DNA of 64,000 nucleotides, taken from assembly GCA_022376925.1 (NCBI GenBank), contig JAIOJX010000025.1, positions 137,971,301 to 138,035,300 on the forward strand. Direction: 5' to 3'. Shown here one piece after another: positions 46,325 through 56,929 of the stretch. Under the pieces are notes generated by a model, which saw nothing but the letters and a program-made list of their open reading frames with translations, searched no databases and had not been told where the DNA came from. Each line of letters begins with the position of its first letter. The stretch's first letter is position 1. This DNA is from Tragulus kanchil. Lineage: Eukaryota > Chordata > Mammalia > Artiodactyla > Tragulidae. Both the position numbers and the translations under genes were made by a program.

Positions 46325-46657
46325 GGGCTTCCCCTGGTGGTCCAGTGGGTAAGGACACCGCCTTGCAGTGCAAGGGGCGCCGGTTCGAGCCCTGGCCTGG
46401 GAAGATCCCACGTGCCGCAGAGGGGCTGAACTGATGTGTCCAATTACGGAGCCAGAGCTTTGGAGTGCATGCGCCCAGAGCCGGCGCTCTACAACGACAG
46501 ACACGATGGGAGGCCCACGCGGGCCAAAGAACAAAGACGGATGAAAATAGAGAAATGAAAGACCAATAGAAGTGGCCCGCCCGTTCCCCTCCCTCCCCAA
46601 CCCGACCCTGGCCCAAAATAAATAAATAAATAAATCTTTAAAAAAAAAAAAAAAAAG
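46325..46657 (+). mobile_element. CHR-type SINE, long subfamily (second copy 47408-47740)
   Basis: Target-site duplication GCACAATGGA / GCACGATGGA (46315-46324, 46658-46667). B box GGTTCGAGCCC; C-rich GTTCCCCTCCCTCCCCAACC; tail AAATAAAT units then TCTTT and a long A-run. Confidence 0.92.
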
Positions 46658-48339
46658 GCACGATGGAAATCAAGTGATATCTTTTTAATTAAGATCATCT
46701 TCAAAAACAGGACCAACATATAAAAACGGGACTCAAATGAATTAGAAGTTAATTCTTTCAAATGGTCATGGGATTTATTGTTGTAGATGGTACTGATAGT
46801 AAATTTGTTTCCTTGTTAGTTTCTGTAAGAACTTTTGACAGCATTTTTCATGTTAGAGTTTTATTAAAAGATTTAATTTTTAAAGTTCTCTCTTGAAAGT
46901 TGTTCCTAGATGTTTTCAGGTTTGTGTTAAGTTGCCCTCTCATTGCACCACGCCCTCCACACCCCCACACCTCTGCCTTTTCTGTCCACACCCCTGTGCC
47001 CCCACCCCCGCCATCTTGCCAATGTGCACACAAGTACTTCTCATTCTCAGATAAAACCTAAGAACAAAGCATTTCCGGAACATTCTTAAACAACATATTA
47101 TATAATTTCATCAATAATACTACCTTTACAAATCATTACCTTTACAATCATATACTAAATATAAATTTGCTTAGGAATTTTAAGACTGAGCAAGAAAGAA
47201 GAAAATGGTGAGCCTCAAATCAGAATCTTTCTTAAGGCTTTCTTATGAACTAGCTCTGAGACCTTAAACTATTTAATCCTTGTTTTTCCTTATTTATGCA
47301 ATGGGTATAATAATAATACCTACTCATCATAGCTCTGTAGCAGCATAAATGTAAGAAAAAACGAGAGATGTTCTAGAATACTTTGAAGAACTTAAAAGCA
47401 CAATGGAGGGCTTCCCCTGGTGGTCCAGTGGGTAAGGACACCGCCTTGCAGTGCAAGGGGCGCCGGTTCGAGCCCTGGCCTGGGAAGATCCCACGTGCCG
47501 CAGAGGGGCTGAACTGATGTGTCCAATTACGGAGCCAGAGCTTTGGAGTGCATGCGCCCAGAGCCGGCGCTCTACAACGACAGACACGATGGGAGGCCCA
47601 CGCGGGCCAAAGAACAAAGACGGATGAAAATAGAGAAATGAAAGACCAATAGAAGTGGCCCGCCCGTTCCCCTCCCTCCCCAACCCGACCCTGGCCCAAA
47701 ATAAATAAATAAATAAATCTTTAAAAAAAAAAAAAAAAAGGCACGATGGAAATCAAGTGATATCTTTTTAATTAAGATCATCTTCAAAAACAGGACCAAC
47801 ATATAAAAACGGGACTCAAATGAATTAGAAGTTAATTCTTTCAAATGGTCATGGGATTTATTGTTGTAGATGGTACTGATAGTAAATTTGTTTCCTTGTT
47901 AGTTTCTGTAAGAACTTTTGACAGCATTTTTCATGTTAGAGTTTTATTAAAAGATTTAATTTTTAAAGTTCTCTCTTGAAAGTTGTTCCTAGATGTTTTC
48001 AGGTTTGTGTTAAGTTGCCCTCTCATTGCACCACGCCCTCCACACCCCCACACCTCTGCCTTTTCTGTCCACACCCCTGTGCCCCCACCCCCGCCATCTT
48101 GCCAATGTGCACACAAGTACTTCTCATTCTCAGATAAAACCTAAGAACAAAGCATTTCCGGAACATTCTTAAACAACATATTATATAATTTCATCAATAA
48201 TACTACCTTTACAAATCATTATTTCTCATAATATATCCTTGCCTAGGAATTTTAAGACTGAGCAAGCTGTTGCTATATAAACTAAACTAGTCAAATTGTT
48301 GGTCTTTTATCATGTAAAGTACCTGAATGATTTTTGCAG

Positions 48340-48416
48340 ACTGAAGCAGAAGACATGGATGGAGGAACTTTGTCACGTCAACATAATGCTGGCACACCAC
48401 TGCCTGTTTCTTCTGA
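48340..48416 (+). CDS. EXOC1: EXOC1 coding exon, residues ~550-574
   Basis: This 77-nt exon has acceptor ATTTTTGCAG and donor GTATGT. It starts in phase 0 ([15 protein letters not shown]) and ends with two bases of a Glu codon. It is a hydrophilic loop between helical parts. Confidence 0.95.
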
Positions 48417-48939
48417 GTATGTGTTTGTTACTCTCTGTTGTTTATTGTGGAAAAAATAACCTTTAAATTGGGCAGAATGGAGTGCTGCCCAGTGAGAAGT
48501 CCAGATGACTGTTCATAACTGACATTACTCAGAGCACCGACCTCTGTGTGGACACTGCTGTCTTATGGACCATCTTGCTTGAGAAAAATGGTCCTATTTA
48601 TGGCTCTTCAGCTTTTCTTTGCTCTTTTAATCACAAAAATGCAATCACTTAAGATGTTTGCTGGTAGAAAGTAGCATTTGAATTGTAGTGTATTTCTCAG
48701 AATCACAAAGCACATTTCAGAACCTGGTTTTACAAATGTCAAAGTAATTTTGAGTGGTAAAACTTAACTTCAAAAAATTATGTTTATATTGGAAACCACT
48801 GTGGAATAATTAGTTCATCTTACTTGGACAGAGTTAGTTGAAATATCAAATTTTACTCACTTAGTGTATACCCAGGGGCTTAAAGGTAAAGGTCAATACA
48901 CCTAGAGTTTGTAAAAACATTCCTATGTTTTTTGAACAG
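48417..48939. other. Intron, nothing recognised
   Basis: Single-copy intron between two close EXOC1 exons, without SINEs. Confidence 0.6.
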
Positions 48940-49168
48940 GAAAGATATGATCCGGCAAATGATGATTAAAATATTTCGCTGCATTGAGCCAGAACTGAAC
49001 AACCTGATTGCATTAGGGGACAAAATTGACAGCTTTAACTCCCTGTACATGCTAGTCAAAATGAGTCACCATGTGTGGACTGCACAAAATGTGGACCCTG
49101 CTTCTTTTCTGAGTACTACACTGGGAAATGTTTTGGTGACCGTCAAAAGGAACTTTGACAAATGTATT
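48940..49168 (+). CDS. EXOC1: EXOC1 coding exon, residues ~575-651
   Basis: This 229-nt exon follows TTTGAACAG and ends before GTAAGT. It completes the split Glu codon and leaves in phase 0. It includes [20 protein letters not shown] and the helix [15 protein letters not shown]. It appears unchanged against my memory of human Sec3, so this is among the most conserved parts of the protein. Confidence 0.97.
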
Positions 49169-49899
49169 GTAAGTTATGGGGGGATTTTGTTTTTTGTTTT
49201 AATAAAAAAAAAGCTCTAAGTCTTAGAATTCTAACCATTACAGAAAAAAATGTATTTAAAAGATTTCCAGCTTTCCACCAGGGGATCTCCTGCTGATATC
49301 CTCCAAAGCCTTTGAAGCAGGGTGTTGGCCGCAGTACGCAGGAACAGGGTTAGTTGGATGGTGCTGTGGCCTCCAGTTCCACTGAGGATCTACCCTGAGA
49401 ATCATGGCAAGTTCTGGAAAATGTGCCATAGAGGCACAGCTGTCATACGTGAGATCCACTGAGTAACTGAAATCCCAGTTGAATGACTAGTGACCATAGA
49501 TTTAATGAAGCAATTAAAACTATCGCTTGAATTTATTGTTTTTCTTCTTTTAATTTATTAAACAGAATTTGGATTATTTTAATTGTTTTAACTACTTTAT
49601 TAGTTTAATGGCTTTAATCACACTGCTTTAAGAATAAGTTGTTCTTATGATAACTTGGCGATTATCATTTTCCATCTTCTAATAGGACAAAAAATCATTA
49701 ACAGCCTCTTTCTCTGGTGGATTTTGGTAAATTCATAGGTATGAACAGAACTGGACCAGTTTCTAAAAAAAGTTTCATTTTAGTAATATATTTAGTATTA
49801 ACATATGAAAGTGGATATTTAGCGTCTGAATTTTCCTACTATGTAACCTCTAAGTTAAAGCCAATACTTGAACAGCCATAGACTAATGAGTGAATAATA
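49169..49899. other. Intron; unidentified GC-richer segment 49255-49465
   Basis: The segment (TTTCCAGCTTTCCACCAGGG..., CCTCCAGTTCCACTGAGGAT) is open for 67 codons on the minus strand and looks like an ancient repeat or pseudogene piece. I do not recognise it. The rest is plain AT-rich intron. Confidence 0.4.
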
Positions 49900-49914
49900 A
49901 AAATATTAAGGGCA

Positions 49915-50241
49915 GGGCTTCCCCTGGTGGTCCAGTGGGTAAGGACACCGCCTTGCAGTGCAAGGGGCGCCGGTTCAATCTCTGGCCTGGGAAGATCCCA
50001 CGTGCCGCGGAGCGGCTGGACTGATGTGTCCAATTACCGAGCCGGAGCTTTGGAGCGCATGAGCCCAGAGCCACCGCTCTGCAACGACAGACGCCACCGC
50101 GATGGGAGGCCCACAGGAGCCAAAGAACAAAGATGGATGAAAATAGAGAAATGAGAGACCAATAGAAGTGGCCCACCCGTTCCCCTCCCTCCCCAACCCG
50201 ACCCCTACCCAAAAATAAATAAATAAATAAATCTTTTAAAA
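49915..50241 (+). mobile_element. CHR-type SINE, long subfamily
   Basis: Target-site duplication AAAAATATTAAGGGCA at about 49899-49914 and 50242-50257. Full structure with A box, B box, C-rich tail, AAATAAAT units and TCTTTT. Confidence 0.93.
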
Positions 50242-50257
50242 AAAAATATTAAGGGCA

Positions 50258-50886
50258 ATTAAGATCCATTCATATTTTATACTTTTTAAAAATATTTATT
50301 GAGTCTCAATAAATAAATAAATTTATTTTATAAATTTACAGTAAGTAACTAGTAAATACATTGAAAACTATATAATGCAAATCTATAGTAGAAATGTCTG
50401 TTCTCCTCTGTTCTCATATCCCCAAAATCTATCCAAACAAATTTTAAGCTGTTGAGATTTGAAAATAGCTATGGTTCTCAAACTTGACTATATAGCTGTC
50501 AACCAGAAATAATGTGGAGAGAGCCTATGTGTGCTCTGCTATTTGCTCTGCCCCAAAATGGGAAATCACTGATAGAAATGTTTGTTGGTTGTCTTTACTT
50601 TAAACCAAGACTTAAGGTTCACGAGCTTTGACTGCATCTTGTTTTGAATAATTTGGACTTTTTTCCTTGATTTTATTTTCTTAAATAAAATACATGTACT
50701 TTTTAATCTCTAGGAAATAGTTTTTCTCAGTTACCCATATTGTATTAATCTTTAATTAGTAAGTATCCAAAGTGTTCTAGCTATTAAATTATATCCTGCC
50801 TCTATGATGTATATATTTGCTTTTAATTGCGTGTTGTTTCTAAGTTGCTTAACTAGTTCTCTCCCTTGCTCTCTGCCTAACTTTAG
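50258..50886. other. Intron, nothing recognised
   Basis: AT-rich, with an AATAAATAAATAAATTT patch at 50312. It leads to the acceptor at 50886. Confidence 0.6.
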
Positions 50887-51070
50887 AGTAACCAAATAAG
50901 GCAAATGGAAGAAGTGAAGATCTCAAAGAAGAGTAAAGTAGGAATTCTCCCATTTGTTGCTGAATTTGAAGAATTTGCTGGACTCGCAGAATCAATCTTT
51001 AAAAATGCTGAACGTCGTGGAGATCTAGATAAAGCATATACTAAACTCATCAGAGGAGTATTTGTTAATG
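50887..51070 (+). CDS. EXOC1: EXOC1 coding exon, residues ~652-712
   Basis: This 184-nt exon follows AACTTTAG and ends before GTAAGC. It starts in phase 0 ([17 protein letters not shown]) and ends with the first base of a Val codon. It includes [19 protein letters not shown] and the basic [14 protein letters not shown]. It is part of the C-terminal helical bundles. Confidence 0.97.
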
Positions 51071-51436
51071 GTAAGCTTTTGTTACTTTATGAAGAATTTT
51101 TTGGTTGGTTGTTTCACTATTTCTGATACTTGTGGTTGGTTGTTTTCATTATTTCTGATAAGTCAGAAGTTGGGAGACAGATGTGTTCATTATTTTCCGT
51201 AGTCTATAGTCTTTTTTGCATTTTGTGAAATTAAAGATGTATTAAGTTTGGAAAATAAACAGTCTGTAAAAGGCATTCATAAACACCAGGAACCATTTAT
51301 ATTTTAGGGTTCATATGGGCTATCACTCTGCAAAGTTGAACTGTATTTTTTAAACACAAAAATGACCTCATGGATTAATTTGCATTTTAGCAAGAGTCTT
51401 CTAGAGATGATCAACAGTGATGTCTGATGTCTGTAT

Positions 51437-53222
51437 GTTGTTGTTCAGCGTTAAGTTGTGTCCAACTCTTTGTGACCCCATGAACTGCAGCACACCAGGC
51501 TTCCATGTCCTTCACTACCTCCCTGAGTTTGCTCAAATTCACATTCACTGAGTCAGTGATGCCAGCTAACCATCTCATCTTCTGTTGCCCCTTCTCCTCT
51601 TGCCCTCAGTCTTTCCCAGCATTAGGGTCTTTTCCAGTGAATCAGCTCTTCATATCAGCTGGCCAAAGTATTGGAGCTTCAGCACCAGTCCTTCCAATGA
51701 ATATTTAGTGCTGATTTCCTTTAGGATTTACTGGTTTGATCTCCCTGCCGTCCAAGGGACTCCCAGGAGTCTTCTCCAACACCATGGTTTGAAAGCATTA
51801 ATTCTTTGGCGCTCAGCCTTCTTTATGGTCCAACTCTCTCATCCATACATGACTACTGGAAAAACCATAACATTGACTATATAGACCTTTGTTGGCAGAG
51901 TAATGTCTCTCTTAATACACAGTCTAGGTTTGTCATAGCTTTTCTTCCAAGGAGCAAGTTTTGTTTAATTTCATGGCTGCAGTCACCATCTGTGTTGTTT
52001 CTGGAGCACAAGAATATGAAATCTGATATTGTTTCCACTTTTTCCTTGTCTATTTGCCATGAAATGATGGGACCAGATGTCATCTTCATTTTTTTTTTTT
52101 AAGAGTTATTTATTTATTTATTTTGGGCGGGGGTTGGATTGAGGAGGGAGGAGAGCGGGCGGGCCACTTCTATTGGTCTTTCATTTCTCTATTTTCATCC
52201 GTCTTTGTTCTTTGGCTCCTGTGGGCCTCCCATCGCGGTGGCGTCTGTCGTTGCAGAGCTCTGGGCGCATGCACTCCAGAGCTCTGGCGTGGTAATTGGA
52301 CACATCGGTCCAGCCACTCCTCCGCACGTGGAATCTTCCCAGGCCAGGGATCAAACCAGCGCCCCTTGCACTGCAAGGCGGTGTCCTTACCCACTGGACC
52401 ACCAGAGGAAGCCCTTCATTTTTTGAATGTTGAGTTTTAAGCCAACTTTTTCACTGTCCTCTTTCACTTCTCTTAAGTTCCTCTTTGCTTTCTGTGGCTA
52501 GAGTGGTATCATCTACGTATTTAAGGTTGGTTGTTGATATTTCTCCCAACAATCTTGATTCCAACTTGTAGATCATCCAGTATTTTGCATAATGTACTCT
52601 GCATATAGTTAAATAAGCAAGGTGATAATATACAGCCTGATATACTCCATTCCCAATTTGAACCAATCCATTCTTCCATGACGAGTTTTAACTGTTGCTT
52701 CTTGTCCTTCATAGAGGTTTCTCGGGAGGCAGGTAATGTGGTTTGGTATTCCCATCTTTTGGAGAATTTTCTACAGTTTGTTGTGATCCACACAGTCAAA
52801 GGCTTTAGTGTAGTCAATGAAGCAGAAGTAGATTTTTTTGGGAATTTCCTTGCTTTCTATATAATCCAATGTACATTGGTAATTTGATCTCTGGTTCCTC
52901 TGCCTTTTCAAAATCCAGCTTGTACATCTGATAGTTTTCGGTTCAAACACTGCTGAAACCTAGCTTAAAGGATTTTGAGCAAAATCTTGCTAGCATGTGA
53001 AATGCGTGCAGTTGCACAGTAGTTTGCACATTGTTTGGCATTGCCTTGCTTTGGATTAACCTTTTCGAGTCCCGTGGCCCCTGCCGAGTTTTCCAAATTT
53101 GCTGGCATGATAGGTGTAGCACTTTAACACCATCAGCTTTTAAGATTTGAAATAATTCAGCTGGAATTCCGTCACTTCCACTAGCTTTGTTTGTAGTAAT
53201 GCAAATCAATTCATTTCTCTAG
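51437..53222 (-). mobile_element. BovB (RTE) LINE, 3' part, antisense
   Basis: On the minus strand are decayed pieces of a reverse transcriptase: NKASGSDGIPAELFQILK with LCQQIWKT-like text (52943-53209), a loop ending VYQ...LSPCLFNY (about 52600) and the catalytic box YVDDTT (about 52510). These are followed by GPIISWQIDKEKVETISDF at 51990-52089. Frames are broken. The + strand begins with the BovB/BovA terminus TTGTTGTTCAGCG. A CHR SINE splits it at 52094-52413. Confidence 0.9.
52094..52413 (-). mobile_element. CHR-type SINE, long subfamily, inserted in BovB
   Basis: Target-site duplication CTTCATTTTT at 52084-52093 and 52414-52423 within BovB. The A/T tail AAGAGTTATTTATTTATTTA is on this strand; a short deletion removes part of the GAGCGC body. 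Confidence 0.92.
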
Positions 53223-53699
53223 GCCTTAGTTTTCATATGTGTTACATGAGGTAGATTAATGCTAAAACAGAAAAATTAACCATCTTCCAATGTCTGATTG
53301 CACAGTTATGTTACGGAAACTGTGGATATGTTGTTTAATTGAAATAAATATTCTGATTGCATCAGTTCAGGAATTTTTAAAGCTCAGAAAATTGACAAGA
53401 AGTGTAATTATCTTACCAGTTACAGGTAACGTATTTTTGATGGAAACAGGTTTAGGAGAAAGATAATAAATTATATGATTGAATATTTGTATGCTTGATA
53501 TTTTTTAAAAAATTCAAAGTAGCTTTGTCTTGTCTGACTATAAAGTATTATATGCTCATTACATAACCCCCAAAATCAGCAAACTGATTTTGAAAATCAA
53601 GAAGAAAATAAAGGTAATTCGTAATCTCATCATGCAAAGATACCATTTAATTTTTACCTGTCTAAACTTTTCAGTATATCTCTCTCCCTGGTATATATG

Positions 53700-54110
53700 T
53701 ACATATTGTGTGTATTCTCTAATTTAAAAATGTTTAATCATATGTTATACACTGTTTGGGACCTGCTACACTGTATAATTTTAATGTCTTTCCTTGTCAA
53801 TATAGGTAACTGTAATCATTTTTAATGATTGCACAGGATTCCATATATTATTATTTACTAACCAAATCTTTTGTTAATAGGCATTTGGTTTACTTCCAGT
53901 TTCCTCCATATATTTTTGTGTCCTTGTCCAATAATTTCCTTAGGATCAGTTATTAGAAATGGAATTACTGGGTTAAAATTTTTGTGTCTGTGTTGAGTTT
54001 TTAACCAAACAGCCACAAAGTAAGATTATACCTGTTTAGTCCTTTGAGCACTTCGTGAGAGTTTTTATCACATCTGCTTCAGTGCCCAGTGTTACTCAGT
54101 ATTGTCCATG
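53700..54110 (-). mobile_element. Old LINE-like stretch, probably antisense L1 (second copy 54714-55124)
   Basis: Wording such as TTTTTAATGATTGCACAGGA, GTTTACTTCCAGTTTCC and GAAATGGAATTACTGGGTTA resembles the reverse complement of an ancient mammalian L1 3' end. Divergence is high, so the family is uncertain. Confidence 0.5.
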
Positions 54111-54154
54111 TTGCTATTCTTTGTTAATTATAGATCGATTTTGCTATGTGAAAG

Positions 54155-54364
54155 TGTAAGTGCTAGTCACTCAGTCGTGTCCTACTCTTTATGACCCCAT
54201 GGACTGTAGCCCACCAGGCTCCTCTGTCCATAGGATTTTCCAGGCAAGAATACTGAAGTGGGTTGGCAATCCCTTCTCCAAGGGATCTTCTCAACCCAGG
54301 AATCAAACCTGGGCCTCTTGCATTGTATTCGGATTCTTCACCATCTGAGCCAACAGGGAAGCCC
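54155..54364 (-). mobile_element. Bov-tA SINE (second copy 55169-55378)
   Basis: Reverse-strand Bov-tA: AGTGCTAGTCACTCAGTCGT, TATGACCCCATGGACTGTAG, CCAGGCAAGAATACTGAAG, ATCTTCTCAACCCAGG, ending AACAGGGAAGCCC. Confidence 0.9.
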
Positions 54365-55525
54365 AGTATGATCTCCCAAATTTTATGTCAGGTTTTTTCA
54401 CATTTGTCTTTATGACTTTTAAGTTTTGGACCATTAACACTATCACAAGATTATTGCTTTAATTAGGTCTATTTTTCTTAATACTTATGATTGTATTCAT
54501 TTATTTGCTTGATATTTTTTAAAAAATTCAAAGTAGCTTTGTCTTGTCTGACTATAAAGTATTATATGCTCATTACATAACCCCCAAAATCAGCAAACTG
54601 ATTTTGAAAATCAAGAAGAAAATAAAGGTAATTCGTAATCTCATCATGCAAAGATACCATTTAATTTTTACCTGTCTAAACTTTTCAGTATATCTCTCTC
54701 CCTGGTATATATGTACATATTGTGTGTATTCTCTAATTTAAAAATGTTTAATCATATGTTATACACTGTTTGGGACCTGCTACACTGTATAATTTTAATG
54801 TCTTTCCTTGTCAATATAGGTAACTGTAATCATTTTTAATGATTGCACAGGATTCCATATATTATTATTTACTAACCAAATCTTTTGTTAATAGGCATTT
54901 GGTTTACTTCCAGTTTCCTCCATATATTTTTGTGTCCTTGTCCAATAATTTCCTTAGGATCAGTTATTAGAAATGGAATTACTGGGTTAAAATTTTTGTG
55001 TCTGTGTTGAGTTTTTAACCAAACAGCCACAAAGTAAGATTATACCTGTTTAGTCCTTTGAGCACTTCGTGAGAGTTTTTATCACATCTGCTTCAGTGCC
55101 CAGTGTTACTCAGTATTGTCCATGTTGCTATTCTTTGTTAATTATAGATCGATTTTGCTATGTGAAAGTGTAAGTGCTAGTCACTCAGTCGTGTCCTACT
55201 CTTTATGACCCCATGGACTGTAGCCCACCAGGCTCCTCTGTCCATAGGATTTTCCAGGCAAGAATACTGAAGTGGGTTGGCAATCCCTTCTCCAAGGGAT
55301 CTTCTCAACCCAGGAATCAAACCTGGGCCTCTTGCATTGTATTCGGATTCTTCACCATCTGAGCCAACAGGGAAGCCCAGTATGATCTCCCAAATTTTAT
55401 GTCAGGTTTTTTCACATTTGTCTTTATGACTTTTAAGTTTTGGACCATTAACACTATCACAAGATTATTGCTTTAATTAGGTCTATTTTTCTTAATACTT
55501 ATGATTGTATTCATTTATTTGCTTG

Positions 55526-55911
55526 TAATATTTTAAATACTTCAGCAATTTAGAATTTATTTGGCTGAAAGATGTGAAGTAGGAATCCAAAATCAGTCTA
55601 TTCAAAAGAACCAGCTGGTTGTCCTAACACATTTTTCAGTAATTCGTCATTTCCCCACTGATTTGAAAAGCCCCTTTATTCTATACTGAGTTTATATATA
55701 TATATGTTATACATGGGACTGTTTTAGAATGATTTTTAAATTAGGTTTTAATTATGAAGACCCTTCAATACAATATGTTTTATTTGATTAAGTCTAGAAA
55801 TGTGCTTACTTCTTAAACTTATAAATGAAAAAACGCATGTAAATTTTTCATAGCTAAATGTGGCCATACTCATACCAAGACATTATTAAATTTTTTCCAT
55901 TTTTATTTCAG
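55526..55911. other. Intron, nothing recognised
   Basis: AT-rich with a short TATATATATA run near 55694 and a good pyrimidine-rich acceptor region at the end. Confidence 0.6.
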
Positions 55912-56111
55912 TGGAGAAAGTAGCAAATGAAAGCCAGAAGACCCCCAGGGATGTAGTCATGATGGAAAATTTCCACCATATTTTTGCAACACTTTCTCGT
56001 TTGAAAATCTCATGTCTAGAAGCTGAAAAAAAAGAAGCCAAACAAAAATACACAGATCACCTTCAGTCTTATGTCATTTACTCTTTAGGACAACCTCTTG
56101 AGAAACTAAAT
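55912..56111 (+). CDS. EXOC1: EXOC1 coding exon, residues ~713-779
   Basis: This 200-nt exon has acceptor TTTTATTTCAG and donor GTAAGT. It completes the split Val codon and leaves in phase 0. It encodes a helix-rich segment from [11 protein letters not shown] to LGQPLEKLN, including the Lys/Glu-rich [17 protein letters not shown]. Confidence 0.97.
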
Positions 56112-56662
56112 GTAAGTATATTTTCATTCAGTGCATTTTTCCTGGCTTTTAACCTGGGTTTACATGTGAATAACATAATAGACATTTAAGTTTGCTCATG
56201 CATTAGTGCAGGAAGATAAGGAAGGAGGGACTCAGATATTGAAGCTGCCGAGACACTGCTAGATGCGCATTATTTCTTTAGATCTTGTAAACCATGATGA
56301 GGGGGGTACAAACAGTTTGCAAAGTAAATAAAAAGTTATAATAATTGACAAGTAACAAAGCAGGAGAATGAACCGTCGATTCAGTCTTTCCCATTATACT
56401 GCTCTTCCATTCCTTACCTCATAAATGGCTAACCTTTATCCCTAGCTCAGATAAAGATTTAAAAAAATCTTACCAAGGTAAAAAGCAAATCAAAGATTAT
56501 TCTGTTCATTGCCTTTCGTTATCCTTCCTTTCTTGACTTGTCATTCCCCAGCGGAAATCTGGTGGTTAAATGTTAGAAATGGTAGTTTTAGAGAACTTTG
56601 CAACATAGGAGAAATTTAAGTGGACCCTTCTGACTAACTTTGTCCACAGTGTGATTAGTCAT
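56112..56662. other. Intron, nothing recognised
   Basis: Possibly MIR-like at 56330-56420 (AGTAACAAAGCAGGAGAATG, CAGTCTTTCCCATTATACTG), too diverged to call. Confidence 0.5.
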
Positions 56663-56694
56663 CCTCCATGTTTTAAAATAAAGATTGTCAGTCT

Positions 56695-56915
56695 GGGGCT
56701 TCCCTGGTGGTCCAGTGGGTAAAGCGGCCGCCTTGCAGTGTAGGGGGCACCGGTTCAGTCCCTGGCCCGGGAAGATGCCACATGCCAAGGAACAGCTGGG
56801 CAGGTGTGTCCAGTCACGAGCCAGAGCTCTGCAACTGTGATGGGAGGCCCACATATGCCAAAGAACAAAGGTGGATGAAACAATGACTTAGAGGCAAAGA
56901 AAAAAAAAATTACAA
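56695..56915 (+). mobile_element. CHR-type SINE, short variant (second copy 57792-58012)
   Basis: Head GGGGCTTCCCTGGTGGTCC, B box GGTTCAGTCCC, then GGAACAGCTGGGCAGGTGTG and an internal deletion after GAGCTCTG. The end GCAAAGAAAAAAAAATTACAAG resembles the element at 12164, so both belong to one older subfamily. Confidence 0.87.
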
Positions 56916-56929
56916 GAAAATTGCCTGTT

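Larger units (their letters stand above)
46107..48266 (+). repeat. Tandem duplication D16 (46107-47189 / 47190-48266)
   Basis: Offset 1083 bp. It contains a MIR, a CHR SINE and a C-rich patch. The copies match until the last 50 bases of copy 1 (47137-47175), which read differently from copy 2, then both share TTTTAAGACTGAGCAAG. Confidence 0.94.
53492..55525 (+). repeat. Tandem duplication D17 (53492-54505 / 54506-55525)
   Basis: Offset 1014 bp, copies identical as far as I can read, joined at a shared TTGCTTG. It contains an old LINE-like stretch and an antisense Bov-tA. Confidence 0.95.

Noticed and set aside
46244..46616. Repeated ORFs of about 60-130 codons with shared text such as GREG..RATSIGLSFLYFH and PYPLDHQG, at more than a dozen places
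   Set aside because: They are translations of CHR SINEs in different frames. The CpG-rich body has few stops. They are not a protein family.
49256..49459. Minus-strand ORF of 67 codons
   Set aside because: No splice sites, no recognisable domain and no Kozak-like start. It is probably an old repeat.
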